Assembly: GCA_945865375.1 (NCBI GenBank)
Contig: CAMBEJ010000035.1
Location: 1 to 39,154, forward strand
Length of the DNA stretch: 39,154 nt
Direction: 5' to 3'
DNA from: Akkermansia muciniphila
GTDB taxonomy: Bacteria; Verrucomicrobiota; Verrucomicrobiia; Limisphaerales; F1-80-MAGS106
Part shown: piece by piece, positions 25,117-34,015 of the stretch
Layout of the letters: each line of letters starts with the position of its first letter
How positions within the stretch are numbered: the first letter of the stretch is position 1
Position numbers and translations under genes: made by a program
The notes under the pieces: model-generated
The model's database searches: none
The model's input: only the letters and a program-made list of their open reading frames with translations
Told to the model about the DNA's origin: nothing

Positions 25117-27138
25117 GTGGGTGGCTTGAAAATTCAAGTGGGCGTGCGAATTCGAAATTCAGTGCTGGGCGCGCTGTCTTTTTGCCTTTCGCTGTTCGCG
25201 CACGGCCAAGAGCCAGCCGTTGGGTTTGCGAGGCCGACGTCAGCGGAGACGGTGGTTCTCCCCAACTCCGTCCCCGACCCCATCGAACCCTTGAATCGCG
25301 TTGTGTGGGCCTTCAACAAGGCCGTCATGACCCGTGTCATCAAGCCAACCAGCAAGATTTACCGTTTTCTCGTCGTGAAATCCATCAGAACTGGCATTGG
25401 GAATATTGGCAGGAACCTGACTTACTCGGGACGGCTGATCAACAACCTCCTCCAGGGAAAGTGGCACGGAGCTCGCGATGAATCCTACCGGTTCGTTTAT
25501 AACAGCACGTTCGGCGTTGCCGGATTCTTCGACGTGGCGGACAAACGGAAGATTCCCAAGTCGGACGCGGATTTCGGCCAGACTTTCGGCCAGTGGGGCT
25601 GGAAGCCGGGTTGTTTCCTGATGCTGCCGATTTTCGGACCCAGCAACGAGCGGGATACCCTCGGCCTAGCCGCCGACACGGCCGCCAATCCGTTGCTTTA
25701 CATCGCTCCCTACCAATTGGACGTGGACAATCCGCTGACCTATCTCGGCCCCTACAGCTATTTCCACTACTCGGTCATGTACAACGATTTCTCCGACACC
25801 GTGGACGAAACCGTGCGCTTCAGTCAGGCCGAAATGGATCCTTATTCAGAGGTTCAGTACGCCTGGACTTTCGCGCGACAGAACCGGGTTGCGGATTTCC
25901 AAGTGAAGGGGGAACAAGACCCAGCCTCGCTGGAAACCCTCGAATCCGTGTTCTTCACCTACAAAGACCTTGAATTCCCAGGCCGCGGCAAGACCAAGTC
26001 GGTGTTGATTCCGCAAACGGGCCGGAAATTAAAATACACCTTTTGGTTGCAATCGGGAAAAGCGCCCGTGGTGTATATCGTTCCCGGGTTGGGCTCTCAT
26101 CGGCTGTCACAAGCCTCGATTGCGTTGGCCGAGTTGGTTTACAAAAAGGGCTATTCCGCCGTGTGCGTCAGCAGCGCGTTCAACTCGGAGTTCATGGAAC
26201 ACGCTTCGACCTCGGCATTGCCGGCTCATCTGCCCGCGGACGGACACGATGTGCACGTCGCGCTGACGGAAATCGATCGCCGCTTAAATGCGTTGTATCC
26301 AGATCGTTTGGGCGACAAAGCGCTGATGGGCTATTCCATGGGCGCGCTCCATTCTTTGTTCATTGCCGCTGCCGTATCGACGAATCCGCCTCCGTCTGAC
26401 TTCCGCGCGACAAGTCAGTTGCCTGTCCACCGAAGCATCGGCGAAGGCGGACCGTTGCTCAAGTTTGACCGCTACGTTGCCATCAGCAGCCCGGTCCGAT
26501 TGCTCCATGGAGTTTCAAAGTTGGACGAATACTACAGGGAAGCCCTGAAATGGCCGGGCGCGGAACGAACCGACAATATTGAAAACACTTTTTTGAAGGT
26601 ATCCGCTTTGAGTAAGAGCACACTCACGCCGCAGACCTCGCTGCCCTTCAGTGCCATCGAGTCCAAGTTTCTCATCGGGCTGAGGTTTCGACTCATACTG
26701 CGGGATATTATTTTCAGCAGTCAGCGGCGAAATAGCCAGGGAGTTCTGCGACAACCGGTCAGTAATTGGAGGCGGGACCCGGTGTATCAGGAAATCATCC
26801 AAAATTCGTACCAGGATTATTTCGAGAAGTTTGCGATGCCGTATTATCGGACCCGGGGCTTGGCGTCGGGGACTGCGGCAGCGCTGGAGAAAGCCGGTGA
26901 TTTGCGGACGTATGAGGGGGGTTTGCGGGCCAACCCCAGCATCCGCATCATCGTCAATCGAAACGATTTCCTTCTTGAAGACGAGGACCTTGCTTGGCTC
27001 CATGCCACGTTTTCCACCGAACAATTGACGGTTTTCAAGCAGGGCGGGCATCTGGGAAATCTTTTAAATCCGGCGGTGCAACAGACTATTTTGGACGCGC
27101 TGACGGGTCTGAAATCATCCCCACCCATGTCCGACTGA
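25117..27138 (+). CDS. MlaA (VacJ)-family domain fused to an alpha/beta-hydrolase domain
   Basis: A 673-residue protein from the GTG at 25117. The purine-rich run GGGAGGGTGG at about 25111-25120 is a strong ribosome site for the TTG at 25126, which would drop three residues and is a likely true start. A short hydrophobic signal (VLGALSFCLSLFAHG) follows. Residues about 50-255 are an MlaA/VacJ domain: DPIEPLNR at 54-61, NLTYSGRLINNLLQGK, STFGVAGFFDVA and FGQTFGQWG. MlaA proteins sit in the outer membrane and remove phospholipids from the outer leaflet. Residues about 300-670 resemble an alpha/beta hydrolase, with nucleophile elbow GYSMG (Ser407), Asp617 in NRND and His645 in QGGH as the probable triad. 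No lipobox is convincing (LSFC is the nearest). Just after the elbow, residues 436-445 appear derived from an intergenic repeat. No Mla transport genes are nearby. Confidence 0.85.
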   Translation: MGGLKIQVGVRIRNSVLGALSFCLSLFAHGQEPAVGFARPTSAETVVLPNSVPDPIEPLNRVVWAFNKAVMTRVIKPTSKIYRFLVVKSIRTGIGNIGRNLTYSGRLINNLLQGKWHGARDESYRFVYNSTFGVAGFFDVADKRKIPKSDADFGQTFGQWGWKPGCFLMLPIFGPSNERDTLGLAADTAANPLLYIAPYQLDVDNPLTYLGPYSYFHYSVMYNDFSDTVDETVRFSQAEMDPYSEVQYAWTFARQNRVADFQVKGEQDPASLETLESVFFTYKDLEFPGRGKTKSVLIPQTGRKLKYTFWLQSGKAPVVYIVPGLGSHRLSQASIALAELVYKKGYSAVCVSSAFNSEFMEHASTSALPAHLPADGHDVHVALTEIDRRLNALYPDRLGDKALMGYSMGALHSLFIAAAVSTNPPPSDFRATSQLPVHRSIGEGGPLLKFDRYVAISSPVRLLHGVSKLDEYYREALKWPGAERTDNIENTFLKVSALSKSTLTPQTSLPFSAIESKFLIGLRFRLILRDIIFSSQRRNSQGVLRQPVSNWRRDPVYQEIIQNSYQDYFEKFAMPYYRTRGLASGTAAALEKAGDLRTYEGGLRANPSIRIIVNRNDFLLEDEDLAWLHATFSTEQLTVFKQGGHLGNLLNPAVQQTILDALTGLKSSPPMSD

Positions 27139-27235
27139 TTGTTCCGGCCTGTACCAAGGGGTCAAAACTATAACAATGATTCCGCTGAACCCCCCCCCTG
27201 TTTTTAAGAACTCGCCGGATTTCGTCAAAAACGCT

Positions 27236-27368
27236 CCTAACCCTACACCGACACTTTTGGAAATTGACCACGGATTGCACGGATTGCACGGGTAAGATGA
27301 GGGTGGATTCCCTCTGATCCGTGTCATCCGTGGGTGAATTCTCGGATGGAGTGTCGCTGTAGTGTTAG
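27236..27368. repeat. Composite palindromic repeat abutting the comM stop codon
   Basis: The outer ends are CTAACCCTACACCGACACT on the left and AGTGTCGCTGTAGTGTTAG on the right, the same end sequence as the element at 11155-11326. Inside, at 27268-27333, sits an ACGGATTGCACGGATTGCACGG / ATCCGTGTCATCCGTG hairpin like the copies at 1-102 and 2641-2742. The right end touches the stop codon of comM (27369-27371), so the element may serve as, or replace, the 3' end signal of that gene. A run of nine C lies nearby at about 27190. Confidence 0.8.
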
Positions 27369-28898
27369 TCAGGTCCAATATTCGCGGTCGAGGGACCGGA
27401 ACTGGATGGCTTCGCCCACGTGGTCCGAGGAGATGCGATCTGCAGCGCTCAGGTCCGCGATGGTGCGGGCGACTTTTAAGATTCGGTCATAGGCACGAGC
27501 GCTCAATCCTAGATCCTCAATGGAAACCCTCAGAAGTTCCAGGGACGCGTCGTCGAGGGCACAGTGGGACTTGATGTCGCGGACGCTCATCCGGGCGTTG
27601 CAGGAAGCACGTGACCGACCCGAGGAGAAGCGTTTCTGTTGCCGTTCTCGCGCCTTCAGAACTCGATCCCTGATCTGGGCCGAAGTTTCGCCCGCCACCT
27701 TCGATGCCATCTGAGTGAAAGGCACCTGGGGAACTTCGACGTGGAGATCGATCCGGTCCAGAAGCGGGCCAGAGATACGCCCGAGGTAACGTTGGATGTC
27801 GCGCGGCGAACAGCGCGATTCCGAGGGAGACTTTCCGTCCGGAGTGGGGTTCATTGCCGCGACCAGCATGAATTGACAAGGGAATGTGACCGACCCTGCC
27901 GCCCGTGAAATCGTCACGCGTCCTTCTTCCAAAGGCTGGCGCAGAGTTTCGAGCACATTGCGTTTGAACTCCGGCAGTTCATCCAAAAAAAGAACCCCGT
28001 GATGCGCCAGTGAAATCTCGCCCGGGGTGGGATTGACGTTGCCCCCCAACAACCCCGCATCGCTGACCGTGTGATGGGGGGAACGAAACGGGCGCGTCGT
28101 CACCAACGCTGCGCCTGGAGGCAACAGGCCCATGATGCTGTGGATCTTCGTCGTCTCCAAAGCCTCCTCCAATGTCATCGGCGGGAGGATTGTGGAGAGC
28201 CGCTTGGCGAGCATCGATTTTCCCGTGCCAGGGGGTCCGATGAGCAGGAGATTGTGGCCGCCCGCAGCGGCGATCTCCATCGCGCGCTTCACCGTCTCCT
28301 GCCCTTTTACCTCAGCGAAATCGAGATCTTCATCGACGACATGCTTGAACAAACTCTCGATATCCAACTGAAGCGGTGCCACCAGACTCCGTCCCTCCAG
28401 GAACTCCGCCGCTTCGCGAAGGCTCCGAACCGGGATCACATCGAGACCCTGCACCACGGCCGCCTCAGCCGCATTGTCCGCAGGGACCAAGAGGCCTCGC
28501 ATCCTAAGTTGCCGCGCACGCAGCGCGATGGGCAGCACGCCTTTCACCGCGCGCACCGCACCCGTGAGGGCAAGCTCGCCGACGAGGGCGAAATGATCCA
28601 GAAGAATGGGTGCGGTTTGCTCGCTCGAAGCCAGCATCCCGACCGCAATCGGAAGATCGAAACTGGGTCCCTCCTTTTTGACATCCGCGGGGGCGAGGTT
28701 GATGGTGGTGCGACCCATTGGAACCTTGAACCCCGAGTTGCGCATCGCTGTGACAACCCGATCCCGCGACTCCCTGACGGCCGCGTCAGGAAGCCCGACA
28801 ATGACAATCACAGTATCTCCCCAGCCCGAGTTGACTTCCACCTCGATGGGATAGGCCTCGATACCATTTACTGCTGCGGAGAACACCTTGGCGAACAC
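27369..28898 (-). CDS. comM: YifB/ComM-type Mg chelatase-like AAA+ ATPase
   Basis: A 509-residue protein, the normal length for the family. The N-terminal domain begins [22 protein letters not shown] and [15 protein letters not shown]. The AAA+ core has Walker A GPPGTGKS near residue 222, Walker [11 protein letters not shown] near residue 300, and [15 protein letters not shown]. The C-terminal domain ends with [18 protein letters not shown] and FRSLDREYW. ComM is a helicase that aids branch migration during natural transformation; that role is family knowledge. The gene is not linked to other competence genes here. The stop lies directly at a repeat end. Confidence 0.95.
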   Translation of the reverse strand: MFAKVFSAAVNGIEAYPIEVEVNSGWGDTVIVIVGLPDAAVRESRDRVVTAMRNSGFKVPMGRTTINLAPADVKKEGPSFDLPIAVGMLASSEQTAPILLDHFALVGELALTGAVRAVKGVLPIALRARQLRMRGLLVPADNAAEAAVVQGLDVIPVRSLREAAEFLEGRSLVAPLQLDIESLFKHVVDEDLDFAEVKGQETVKRAMEIAAAGGHNLLLIGPPGTGKSMLAKRLSTILPPMTLEEALETTKIHSIMGLLPPGAALVTTRPFRSPHHTVSDAGLLGGNVNPTPGEISLAHHGVLFLDELPEFKRNVLETLRQPLEEGRVTISRAAGSVTFPCQFMLVAAMNPTPDGKSPSESRCSPRDIQRYLGRISGPLLDRIDLHVEVPQVPFTQMASKVAGETSAQIRDRVLKARERQQKRFSSGRSRASCNARMSVRDIKSHCALDDASLELLRVSIEDLGLSARAYDRILKVARTIADLSAADRISSDHVGEAIQFRSLDREYWT

Positions 28899-29360
28899 GA
28901 CCCCACATCGTTAAAATAATGGGAGTCAAAATTCAACCTATTTCGGTGAATTTACATCAACCAGAGCGAGCGAACCTTGAGAACAGCCTCTGCTCGAAGA
29001 TCGCGGTTCATGGGAGGCAGCGGTTTGCCAGCTTCCGTGGCACATTCGATGCTTCCATGGGCATTTAGCACTACAGCGACACTTTCGAGACGCGGAGCAC
29101 GGCACCGAAAACCACAGTTCATGATGATTTCAGCATGAAGCCTCGAAAAATGGGGAAGAGCCGATCGATTGGACATTTCACATAGAAAAAATGTTATCCT
29201 ATTGACTTAATAGACTTTAAATGGACACTAGCCCCTGTGGCAACCGTTTTAGGCATCCAAAACATTCTCATGGATCAACTCCTTCATTTGTTTGTAATCT
29301 CGCCGCAAATGCCCCATTTGCTGAACCGAATGTCCCACCAGCCTTGATCCACATCAGCCC
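28899..29360. other. Intergenic region between comM and the sulfate-binding protein
   Basis: No gene is supported. One copy of the CACTACAGCGACACTTTCGAG end sequence lies at 29069-29090, without a visible second end. The stretch 29180-29230 is AT-rich with TTGACT near 29205, which could be part of a promoter for the downstream gene, but no good -10 box stands at the right distance. Confidence 0.45.
29069..29110. repeat. Single-ended copy of the CACTACAGCGACA repeat
   Basis: GCACTACAGCGACACTTTCGAG followed by CGCGGAGCACGGC matches the left end of the element at 11155-11326, but the second arm is missing. Confidence 0.7.
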
Positions 29361-30377
29361 ATGAAATTTCACAAGACCGCACGCGTTTTCTCCGTTTTCC
29401 TTGCGGTGTTTGGCTTGTCGCAGACCGTCCCGGTGTTTGCCAAGAATATCACTCTATTAAACGTTTCTTACGATCCCACGCGTGGGTTGTATCAGGAAAT
29501 CAACACGGCGTTCGCCAAGGAGTGGAAAGCAAAGTTTGGAGACACCATCACCATGCAGCAGTCCCATGGCGGTTCTGGAAAGCAAGGCCGCGCTGTAATC
29601 GACGGGCTGGCAGCCGACGTCGTCACGTTGGCTTTGGCCTACGATGTGAACGCGATTGCGGAAAGGGGCCGCCTTCTGCCAACCGACTGGCAGAAGCGAT
29701 TTCCGCACAACAGCACTCCCTTTAACTCGACCATTGTTTTCCTCGTGCGAAAGCGAAACCCAAAGACCATCAAGGACTGGGATGACCTGGCCCGGTCCGG
29801 GGTCGCTGTCATTACCCCAAATCCGAAAACGTCAGGGGGCGCTCGCTGGAATTATCTCGCCGCCTGGGGATACGGTTTGCGCCAATTTGGGAATGACGAA
29901 GTCAAGACCCGTGATTTCGTGGCGCGCCTTTATAGGAACGTGCCGATGCTCGATTCGGGTGCGCGCGGTTCCACCACCACCTTTGTGCAACGCGGTATCG
30001 GGGACGTTTGCATCTCATGGGAAAGCGAGGCATTTCTCGCTGTCAAAGAATTTGGCGCTGACAAATTTGAGATCGTCGTCCCTTCGGTGAGCATCCTGGC
30101 GGAACCGCCGGTCGCCATCGTGGAGAAGAACGCCAGGAAGAAGGGTACGGAGGTTGTCGCCAAAGCTTACCTGGACTTTCTTTACTCGGACGAAGGCCAG
30201 GAGATTGCCGGTCGCCATTTTTTCCGGCCAACCTCAGAGAAAGCGGCCGCGATGTATTCGAGCCGCTTTCCGAAAATCACCTTGTTCAACATCGACGAGG
30301 TATTCGGCGGTTGGCAGAAGGCGCACAGGACGCATTTTGCCACAGGAGGAGTTTTCGATCAGATCTACAGACGCTGA
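29361..30377 (+). CDS. sbp: Sulfate/thiosulfate ABC transporter substrate-binding protein
   Basis: A 338-residue periplasmic protein with a signal peptide (residues 1-27, [19 protein letters not shown]). Diagnostic segments of the Sbp/CysP family are [27 protein letters not shown] (sulfate contacts), [34 protein letters not shown] and [24 protein letters not shown]. Sulfate or thiosulfate is bound and handed to a CysTWA importer, but no permease or ATPase lies in this window on either side. It is therefore an orphan here, and must share a transporter encoded elsewhere. The start ATG at 29361 is well placed before the signal sequence. The 200-base gap after it (30378-30576) holds no recognised gene. 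Confidence 0.94.
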   Translation: MKFHKTARVFSVFLAVFGLSQTVPVFAKNITLLNVSYDPTRGLYQEINTAFAKEWKAKFGDTITMQQSHGGSGKQGRAVIDGLAADVVTLALAYDVNAIAERGRLLPTDWQKRFPHNSTPFNSTIVFLVRKRNPKTIKDWDDLARSGVAVITPNPKTSGGARWNYLAAWGYGLRQFGNDEVKTRDFVARLYRNVPMLDSGARGSTTTFVQRGIGDVCISWESEAFLAVKEFGADKFEIVVPSVSILAEPPVAIVEKNARKKGTEVVAKAYLDFLYSDEGQEIAGRHFFRPTSEKAAAMYSSRFPKITLFNIDEVFGGWQKAHRTHFATGGVFDQIYRR

Positions 30378-30576
30378 GCAAATCCAGCCTGCCGATGAGG
30401 GCGAGATTGGAGACCTGCGAGGTCTTACGGACGGCGCGGATGGCGACTTCTTCCAAGGCGTGACCCAAGCCACGTCCGCGAGTTGGTGAGCAGGTAAGCG
30501 CCATTCAGAACCACGAGGTTGATCGGTCGGAGCTACCCACCGTTTTGTACATTCGGACCTCCTTAAATGAGCCCAC

Positions 30577-31419
30577 TCAGGCTACTTGGATGACCAGCGC
30601 GGTGGTGTTGTCGCTGCCGTCCATTTCCACGGACTGCTCGACCAGTCGGCGCGCCACGTTTGCGTCCGGGGCGATCGGGGACGGGGAACGCAATCCGTCC
30701 GTCAGGCGATCGTTGGAAAGGCCTCCCACGAGGCCGTCCGTGCAGAGCAGGAAGCAGTCTCCGACTTCATAACCGACCGCCCCAACCTGCGGGTCAACGA
30801 ACTGGTTGCCACCGCCCAGGGCCTTTTGGAGCAGGTTGCGCCGCGGATGACAGCGGGCCTCCCGCTCGTTGATCTTCCCGCTTCGGAATAACCAACCCAC
30901 ATGGGTGTCGTCGTGGCTGAGCTGTTTGATCCGATCTTCCTTGGCCGACAGATAATAGATCCGGCTATCGCCTATGTGCCCGAAATACATCCATTCCGGA
31001 GTAAACCAGCACAAGCTAAGGGTCGTCTCCATCCCGGAGCACTCTTCATAGGATTGGCCTACGTAGACCAAAGCTTTGTGGATTTGATCGAAGAGTTCGG
31101 CCAGCCCATCGCTGAAGCCGCTTTCCAATCCGATCGCGGATTGGTGGAACATGTGGGGAAGCAGTGTGGTGATTTTTTCAACGGCGATTTTGCTGGCGAA
31201 TTCCCCTGCCTGGGCACCTCCCATACCGTCGCTGACCGCGAAGGCGAAGTCTGTCCGGCTCGTGGTGCTCTCGCCGAGTTTGCCCAGTCGATAAACCTCT
31301 TTGGAGTCAAATTGAAGCCCAAGAAAGGCATCCTCGTTGTGGGGCCGCACCTTGCCTCGATCCGTCCACCCGGACCATTTCAGGCTCTTGACGGCGGTCG
31401 GTGTCTGTTGAGGGTCCAC
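30577..31419 (-). CDS. PP2C-type serine/threonine protein phosphatase
   Basis: A PPM-family phosphatase of 280 residues from the GTG at 31419 (VDPQQTP). Metal-binding motifs are RGKVRPHNEDAF near the start, SDGMGGAQAGEFAS, and GSDNTTALVI at the end, with LLCTDGL in between. The protein is soluble. The frame is open to a TTG at 31479, but this overlaps the kinase-like gene and adds no family sequence, so the GTG 11 bases after the kinase stop is preferred; no clear ribosome site settles it. The kinase-like gene immediately upstream suggests a kinase/phosphatase pair acting on the same targets. Targets are unknown. Confidence 0.88.
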   Translation of the reverse strand: MDPQQTPTAVKSLKWSGWTDRGKVRPHNEDAFLGLQFDSKEVYRLGKLGESTTSRTDFAFAVSDGMGGAQAGEFASKIAVEKITTLLPHMFHQSAIGLESGFSDGLAELFDQIHKALVYVGQSYEECSGMETTLSLCWFTPEWMYFGHIGDSRIYYLSAKEDRIKQLSHDDTHVGWLFRSGKINEREARCHPRRNLLQKALGGGNQFVDPQVGAVGYEVGDCFLLCTDGLVGGLSNDRLTDGLRSPSPIAPDANVARRLVEQSVEMDGSDNTTALVIQVA

Positions 31420-31430
31420 GGTGTGAATGC

Positions 31431-31814
31431 TTACTCGGAGCCCGGGAGGATGGTAGCCAGCTCGAAATCGATCAAGCAAAAGCGCCCGTCAGACTGCCGA
31501 TAGGTGACATTCCGCATGTCAGGATCGTCGTGACGCACACCGTAGGCCTCAAGTTCGGCGAACAATTCCCGGGTGCGCTCGTTGTCCAGATGCTCCACGC
31601 GAGTGCCGCAGTTAGTCGTGATTATCCGCGGTCGTGACGCATCGGCTTCCAGCAACCGAGGCACAAACCCGCAGCCGCGAGCCGCCAGGTGTCGAAGCAC
31701 TTCGACCTCCCGGGTGAACCGCGCTTTCGCGTCCGGACCGTGGTAGGTTTTGAGAACCCTGCCATCGAAGCTGAGATGGACCGTCGCTCTGAGCGTATCT
31801 TTCACCTGCAACAT
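31431..31814 (-). CDS. Small protein kinase-like protein
   Basis: A 127-residue protein that keeps the C-lobe landmarks of kinase-fold enzymes: a catalytic loop GVRHDDPDMRNV (H-D-D-x-D-x-R-N) and, after a short gap, LIDFELA in the place of the DFG loop. The front has SFDGRVLKTYHG, with a lysine that may be the ATP-binding one, and FTREVEVLRHLAARG, matching helix C with its glutamate. The whole is much shorter than a eukaryotic-type kinase (about 260 residues) and recalls RIO/Bud32- or APH-like small kinases. The ATG at 31814 is clear. It precedes the PP2C gene by 11 bases. A regulatory role is inferred from this pairing only. Confidence 0.72.
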   Translation of the reverse strand: MLQVKDTLRATVHLSFDGRVLKTYHGPDAKARFTREVEVLRHLAARGCGFVPRLLEADASRPRIITTNCGTRVEHLDNERTRELFAELEAYGVRHDDPDMRNVTYRQSDGRFCLIDFELATILPGSE

Positions 31815-31920
31815 AAACGCGAATCGTGCGATTCGAAACCAGGGAGGACGAGATTCTGTCGAGCCCTAATTTCGTCCCGACTCAAAAAACGGGCGACTCT
31901 CGGTTTTTTCAGACCTTTTC

Positions 31921-32010
31921 ATAATCGTAATCCTAATCGACCTGCAAATCCTCCACCTTTTCGTGGTTGAATCGGCGCTTCATGGGATCACGATTACGAT
32001 GATGAGTAGG
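31921..32010. repeat. AATCGTAATC / GATTACGAT hairpin
   Basis: ATAATCGTAATCCTAATCG on the left can pair with GATCACGATTACGATGATGAG on the right, around a 45-base loop. It belongs to the same hexamer family as the tracts at 21309-21350 and 23932-24006. The remaining upstream gap from 31815 to 32240 has no gene. Confidence 0.75.
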
Positions 32011-32242
32011 AAACGCGAGCACGAAAAATCTGAGGTGCGGACCATGAGAACGGCTCTGGACGCCTCCCGGGACCCTTTGCGGCAGGGTTGGGTAGGGATG
32101 AACAAAACGGCGCAAAGTGATCAAATGGCCACAGTGAAGGTCTGCATCCTTTTTGGGAGCAGAAACCAGCACGCTCAATAACGGTGCTTTCCGAGTCTGT
32201 TTCTTTGGTTTGTAAGAGGGTTTGACGACATGTTGTCCGACA

Positions 32243-32258
32243 TGGCATTCTGATTGCT
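32243..32258 (+). promoter_or_regulatory. Sigma-54 promoter for glutamine synthetase
   Basis: TGGCATTCTGATTGCT fits the sigma-54 consensus TGGCAYGNNNNTTGCW: the -24 GG is at 32244-32245 and the -12 GC at 32256-32257, exactly 10 bases apart between the pairs. It lies 74 bases before the glutamine synthetase start on the same strand. Sigma-54 control by NtrC-type activators is the classic arrangement for glnA genes. An upstream activator site was not identified. Confidence 0.78.
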
Positions 32259-32331
32259 AGCGACTTTCTGGTTGAAAGTTCGATCGGTTTGGCGCATCGA
32301 AATCCAACATTAACATCCTGCAATCACAACC

Positions 32332-33357
32332 ATGGCGAAGTATAAACTAGAATACATTTGGCTGGACGGTTATGAGCCAGTGCCGAACCTCCGCGGCAAA
32401 ACACAAGTCAAGGAATTCAGCGAGTTCCCGAAGCTCGAGCAACTGCCGATGTGGGGCTTCGACGGCAGTTCAACCAGGCAAGCCGAGGGCCGCAACTCCG
32501 ACTGCATGCTCAAGCCGGTGGCCGTCTTTCCTGACACGACCAAGAAGAATGGCGTGCTGGTCATGTGCGAAGTCATGATGCCAGACGGCACATCCCCGCA
32601 TCCGACGAACTCCCGAGCGACCATCCACGACGATCCAAATGCCTGGTTCGGGTTCGAACAGGAATATTTTCTCTACAAGGATGGCGTGCCCCTAGGGTTC
32701 CCAACGGGCGGTGGATTTCCTCCTCCGCAAGGCGAGTATTACACGGGCGTCGGTTACAAGAACGTGGGCTGCATTGCCCGCGAGATTGTGGACGCACACC
32801 TCGATCTCTGTTTGGACGCGGGTATCAACCACGAAGGCATCAATGCCGAAGTGGCCAAGGGTCAGTGGGAGTTCCAGGTCTTCGGCAAGGGTTCCAAGAG
32901 TGCTGCCGATCAGGTTTGGATGACACGATATCTCCTCGTCCGCCTCTGTGAAAAATACGGTGTTGACGTCAATTTTCATTGCAAACCACTCGGCAAGGAC
33001 GTGGATTGGAACGGCTCCGGCATGCATTCCAATTTTTCGACCAAGCACATGCGCGAAGTGGGCGGCAAGGAATACTTCGAGAAACTCATGGCTGCCTTCG
33101 ACAAATACAAAAACGAGCACATTGCCGTTTACGGTCCTGAAAACCATCTCCGTTTGACAGGTCTCCATGAGACGCAGTCCATCGACAAGTTTAACTATGG
33201 CATCGCGAACCGGGGTGCCTCAGTGCGTGTTCCGCACAGCTTCGTGAACAACGACTACAAGGGCTACTTGGAAGATCGACGGCCCAACTCACAGGGCGAT
33301 CCCTACAAGATTGCAAGCCGCATTCTGCAGACCATAGCCTCCGTCCCAATCTCATAG
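32332..33357 (+). CDS. glnII: Glutamine synthetase, GSII (eukaryotic-like) type
   Basis: The enzyme joins ammonia to glutamate using ATP. At 341 residues it is the short GSII form, not the ~470-residue GSI. The beta-grasp start MAKYKLEYIWLDGYEPVP, WGFDGSST, the metal segment FGFEQEYFLY, GINAEVAKGQWEFQ, NGSGMHSNFST, and NRGASVRVP with LEDRRPNSQGDPY are all in place. The Tyr-loop adenylylation site of GSI is absent, as expected. The gene follows a sigma-54 promoter at 32243-32258, which indicates nitrogen control, and is closed by a strong hairpin. No nitrogen regulator genes are in the window. Confidence 0.97.
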   Translation: MAKYKLEYIWLDGYEPVPNLRGKTQVKEFSEFPKLEQLPMWGFDGSSTRQAEGRNSDCMLKPVAVFPDTTKKNGVLVMCEVMMPDGTSPHPTNSRATIHDDPNAWFGFEQEYFLYKDGVPLGFPTGGGFPPPQGEYYTGVGYKNVGCIAREIVDAHLDLCLDAGINHEGINAEVAKGQWEFQVFGKGSKSAADQVWMTRYLLVRLCEKYGVDVNFHCKPLGKDVDWNGSGMHSNFSTKHMREVGGKEYFEKLMAAFDKYKNEHIAVYGPENHLRLTGLHETQSIDKFNYGIANRGASVRVPHSFVNNDYKGYLEDRRPNSQGDPYKIASRILQTIASVPIS

Positions 33358-33374
33358 GGGCGCAGAAAAGTGGC

Positions 33375-33398
33375 GGGGCTGTGGAGCACCACAGCCCC
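33375..33398 (+). terminator. Hairpin after glutamine synthetase
   Basis: GGGGCTGTGG and its perfect complement CCACAGCCCC enclose a 4-base AGCA loop, giving a 10-bp stem 18 bases after the stop. A T-run does not follow, so it may be a weak or bidirectional terminator between the converging glutamine synthetase and Rrf2 genes. Confidence 0.6.
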
Positions 33399-33494
33399 GG
33401 GTGCCAACGGCAATGAGCCGATGGAACAGAGCGACTCATTCTGACGAAAACAGCGGGGAACCAAGATGAGTGGTTCACAACTCCGTTTTCAGGT

Positions 33495-33953
33495 TCAAAT
33501 CTGAAAGTCCAATCCGGAGTAGATGTCACGCAATCTCTCCTTGCTGGCAAGCATTCCTTCCAGCGTGGCCTGTTCCAAGATCCGTGCGGTTCCATCCCGC
33601 ACCTCCTGCATGACCATTCGTATCAGACAGGCTTGTTCATCTCCACAGTCCTCACAGGGCGAGTAGGCGGTCTGGCTCACGCAAGAGATCAGTGCCAGAG
33701 GACCATCTATCAGACGAACCACATGGCCCAAGTTGACATCCTTGGGATGGCGCAGCAGCTCATAACCGCCCTTTCTCCCGGCGCGACTCCGTACAACACC
33801 TGCGGTTTTTAGCTCAACGAGAATCGCCTCGAGAAATTTCTGTGGAATCCTCTCTTCAACGGCGATCTCTTTGATCAAAATGGGACCTCGACCTCGCCTC
33901 TCCGCGAGGTGCAGCAGCGCGCGTATTCCGTACTTGGCCTTCTTCGAGAGCAT
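33495..33953 (-). CDS. Rrf2 family transcriptional regulator
   Basis: A 152-residue winged-helix regulator. The N-terminus LSKKAKYGIRALLHLA and the following IKEIAVEERIPQKFLEAILVELKTAGVVRSRAGRKGGY pattern are typical of Rrf2. Four cysteines at residues 91, 100, 103 and 109 (SCVS, SPCEDC, QACL) form a cluster-like group in the C-terminal half, as in IscR/NsrR-type members that bind an Fe-S cluster, though the spacing differs from those proteins. It may sense iron, redox or nitrosative stress; its target is unknown. It faces the glutamine synthetase gene and precedes no obvious Fe-S operon. Confidence 0.9.
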   Translation of the reverse strand: MLSKKAKYGIRALLHLAERRGRGPILIKEIAVEERIPQKFLEAILVELKTAGVVRSRAGRKGGYELLRHPKDVNLGHVVRLIDGPLALISCVSQTAYSPCEDCGDEQACLIRMVMQEVRDGTARILEQATLEGMLASKERLRDIYSGLDFQI

Positions 33954-34015
33954 GCGCGTGTCATCCTACTCAACCGCATCTGGATTGCACCACAAACCGT
34001 CTCGGAGGCCCCGGG

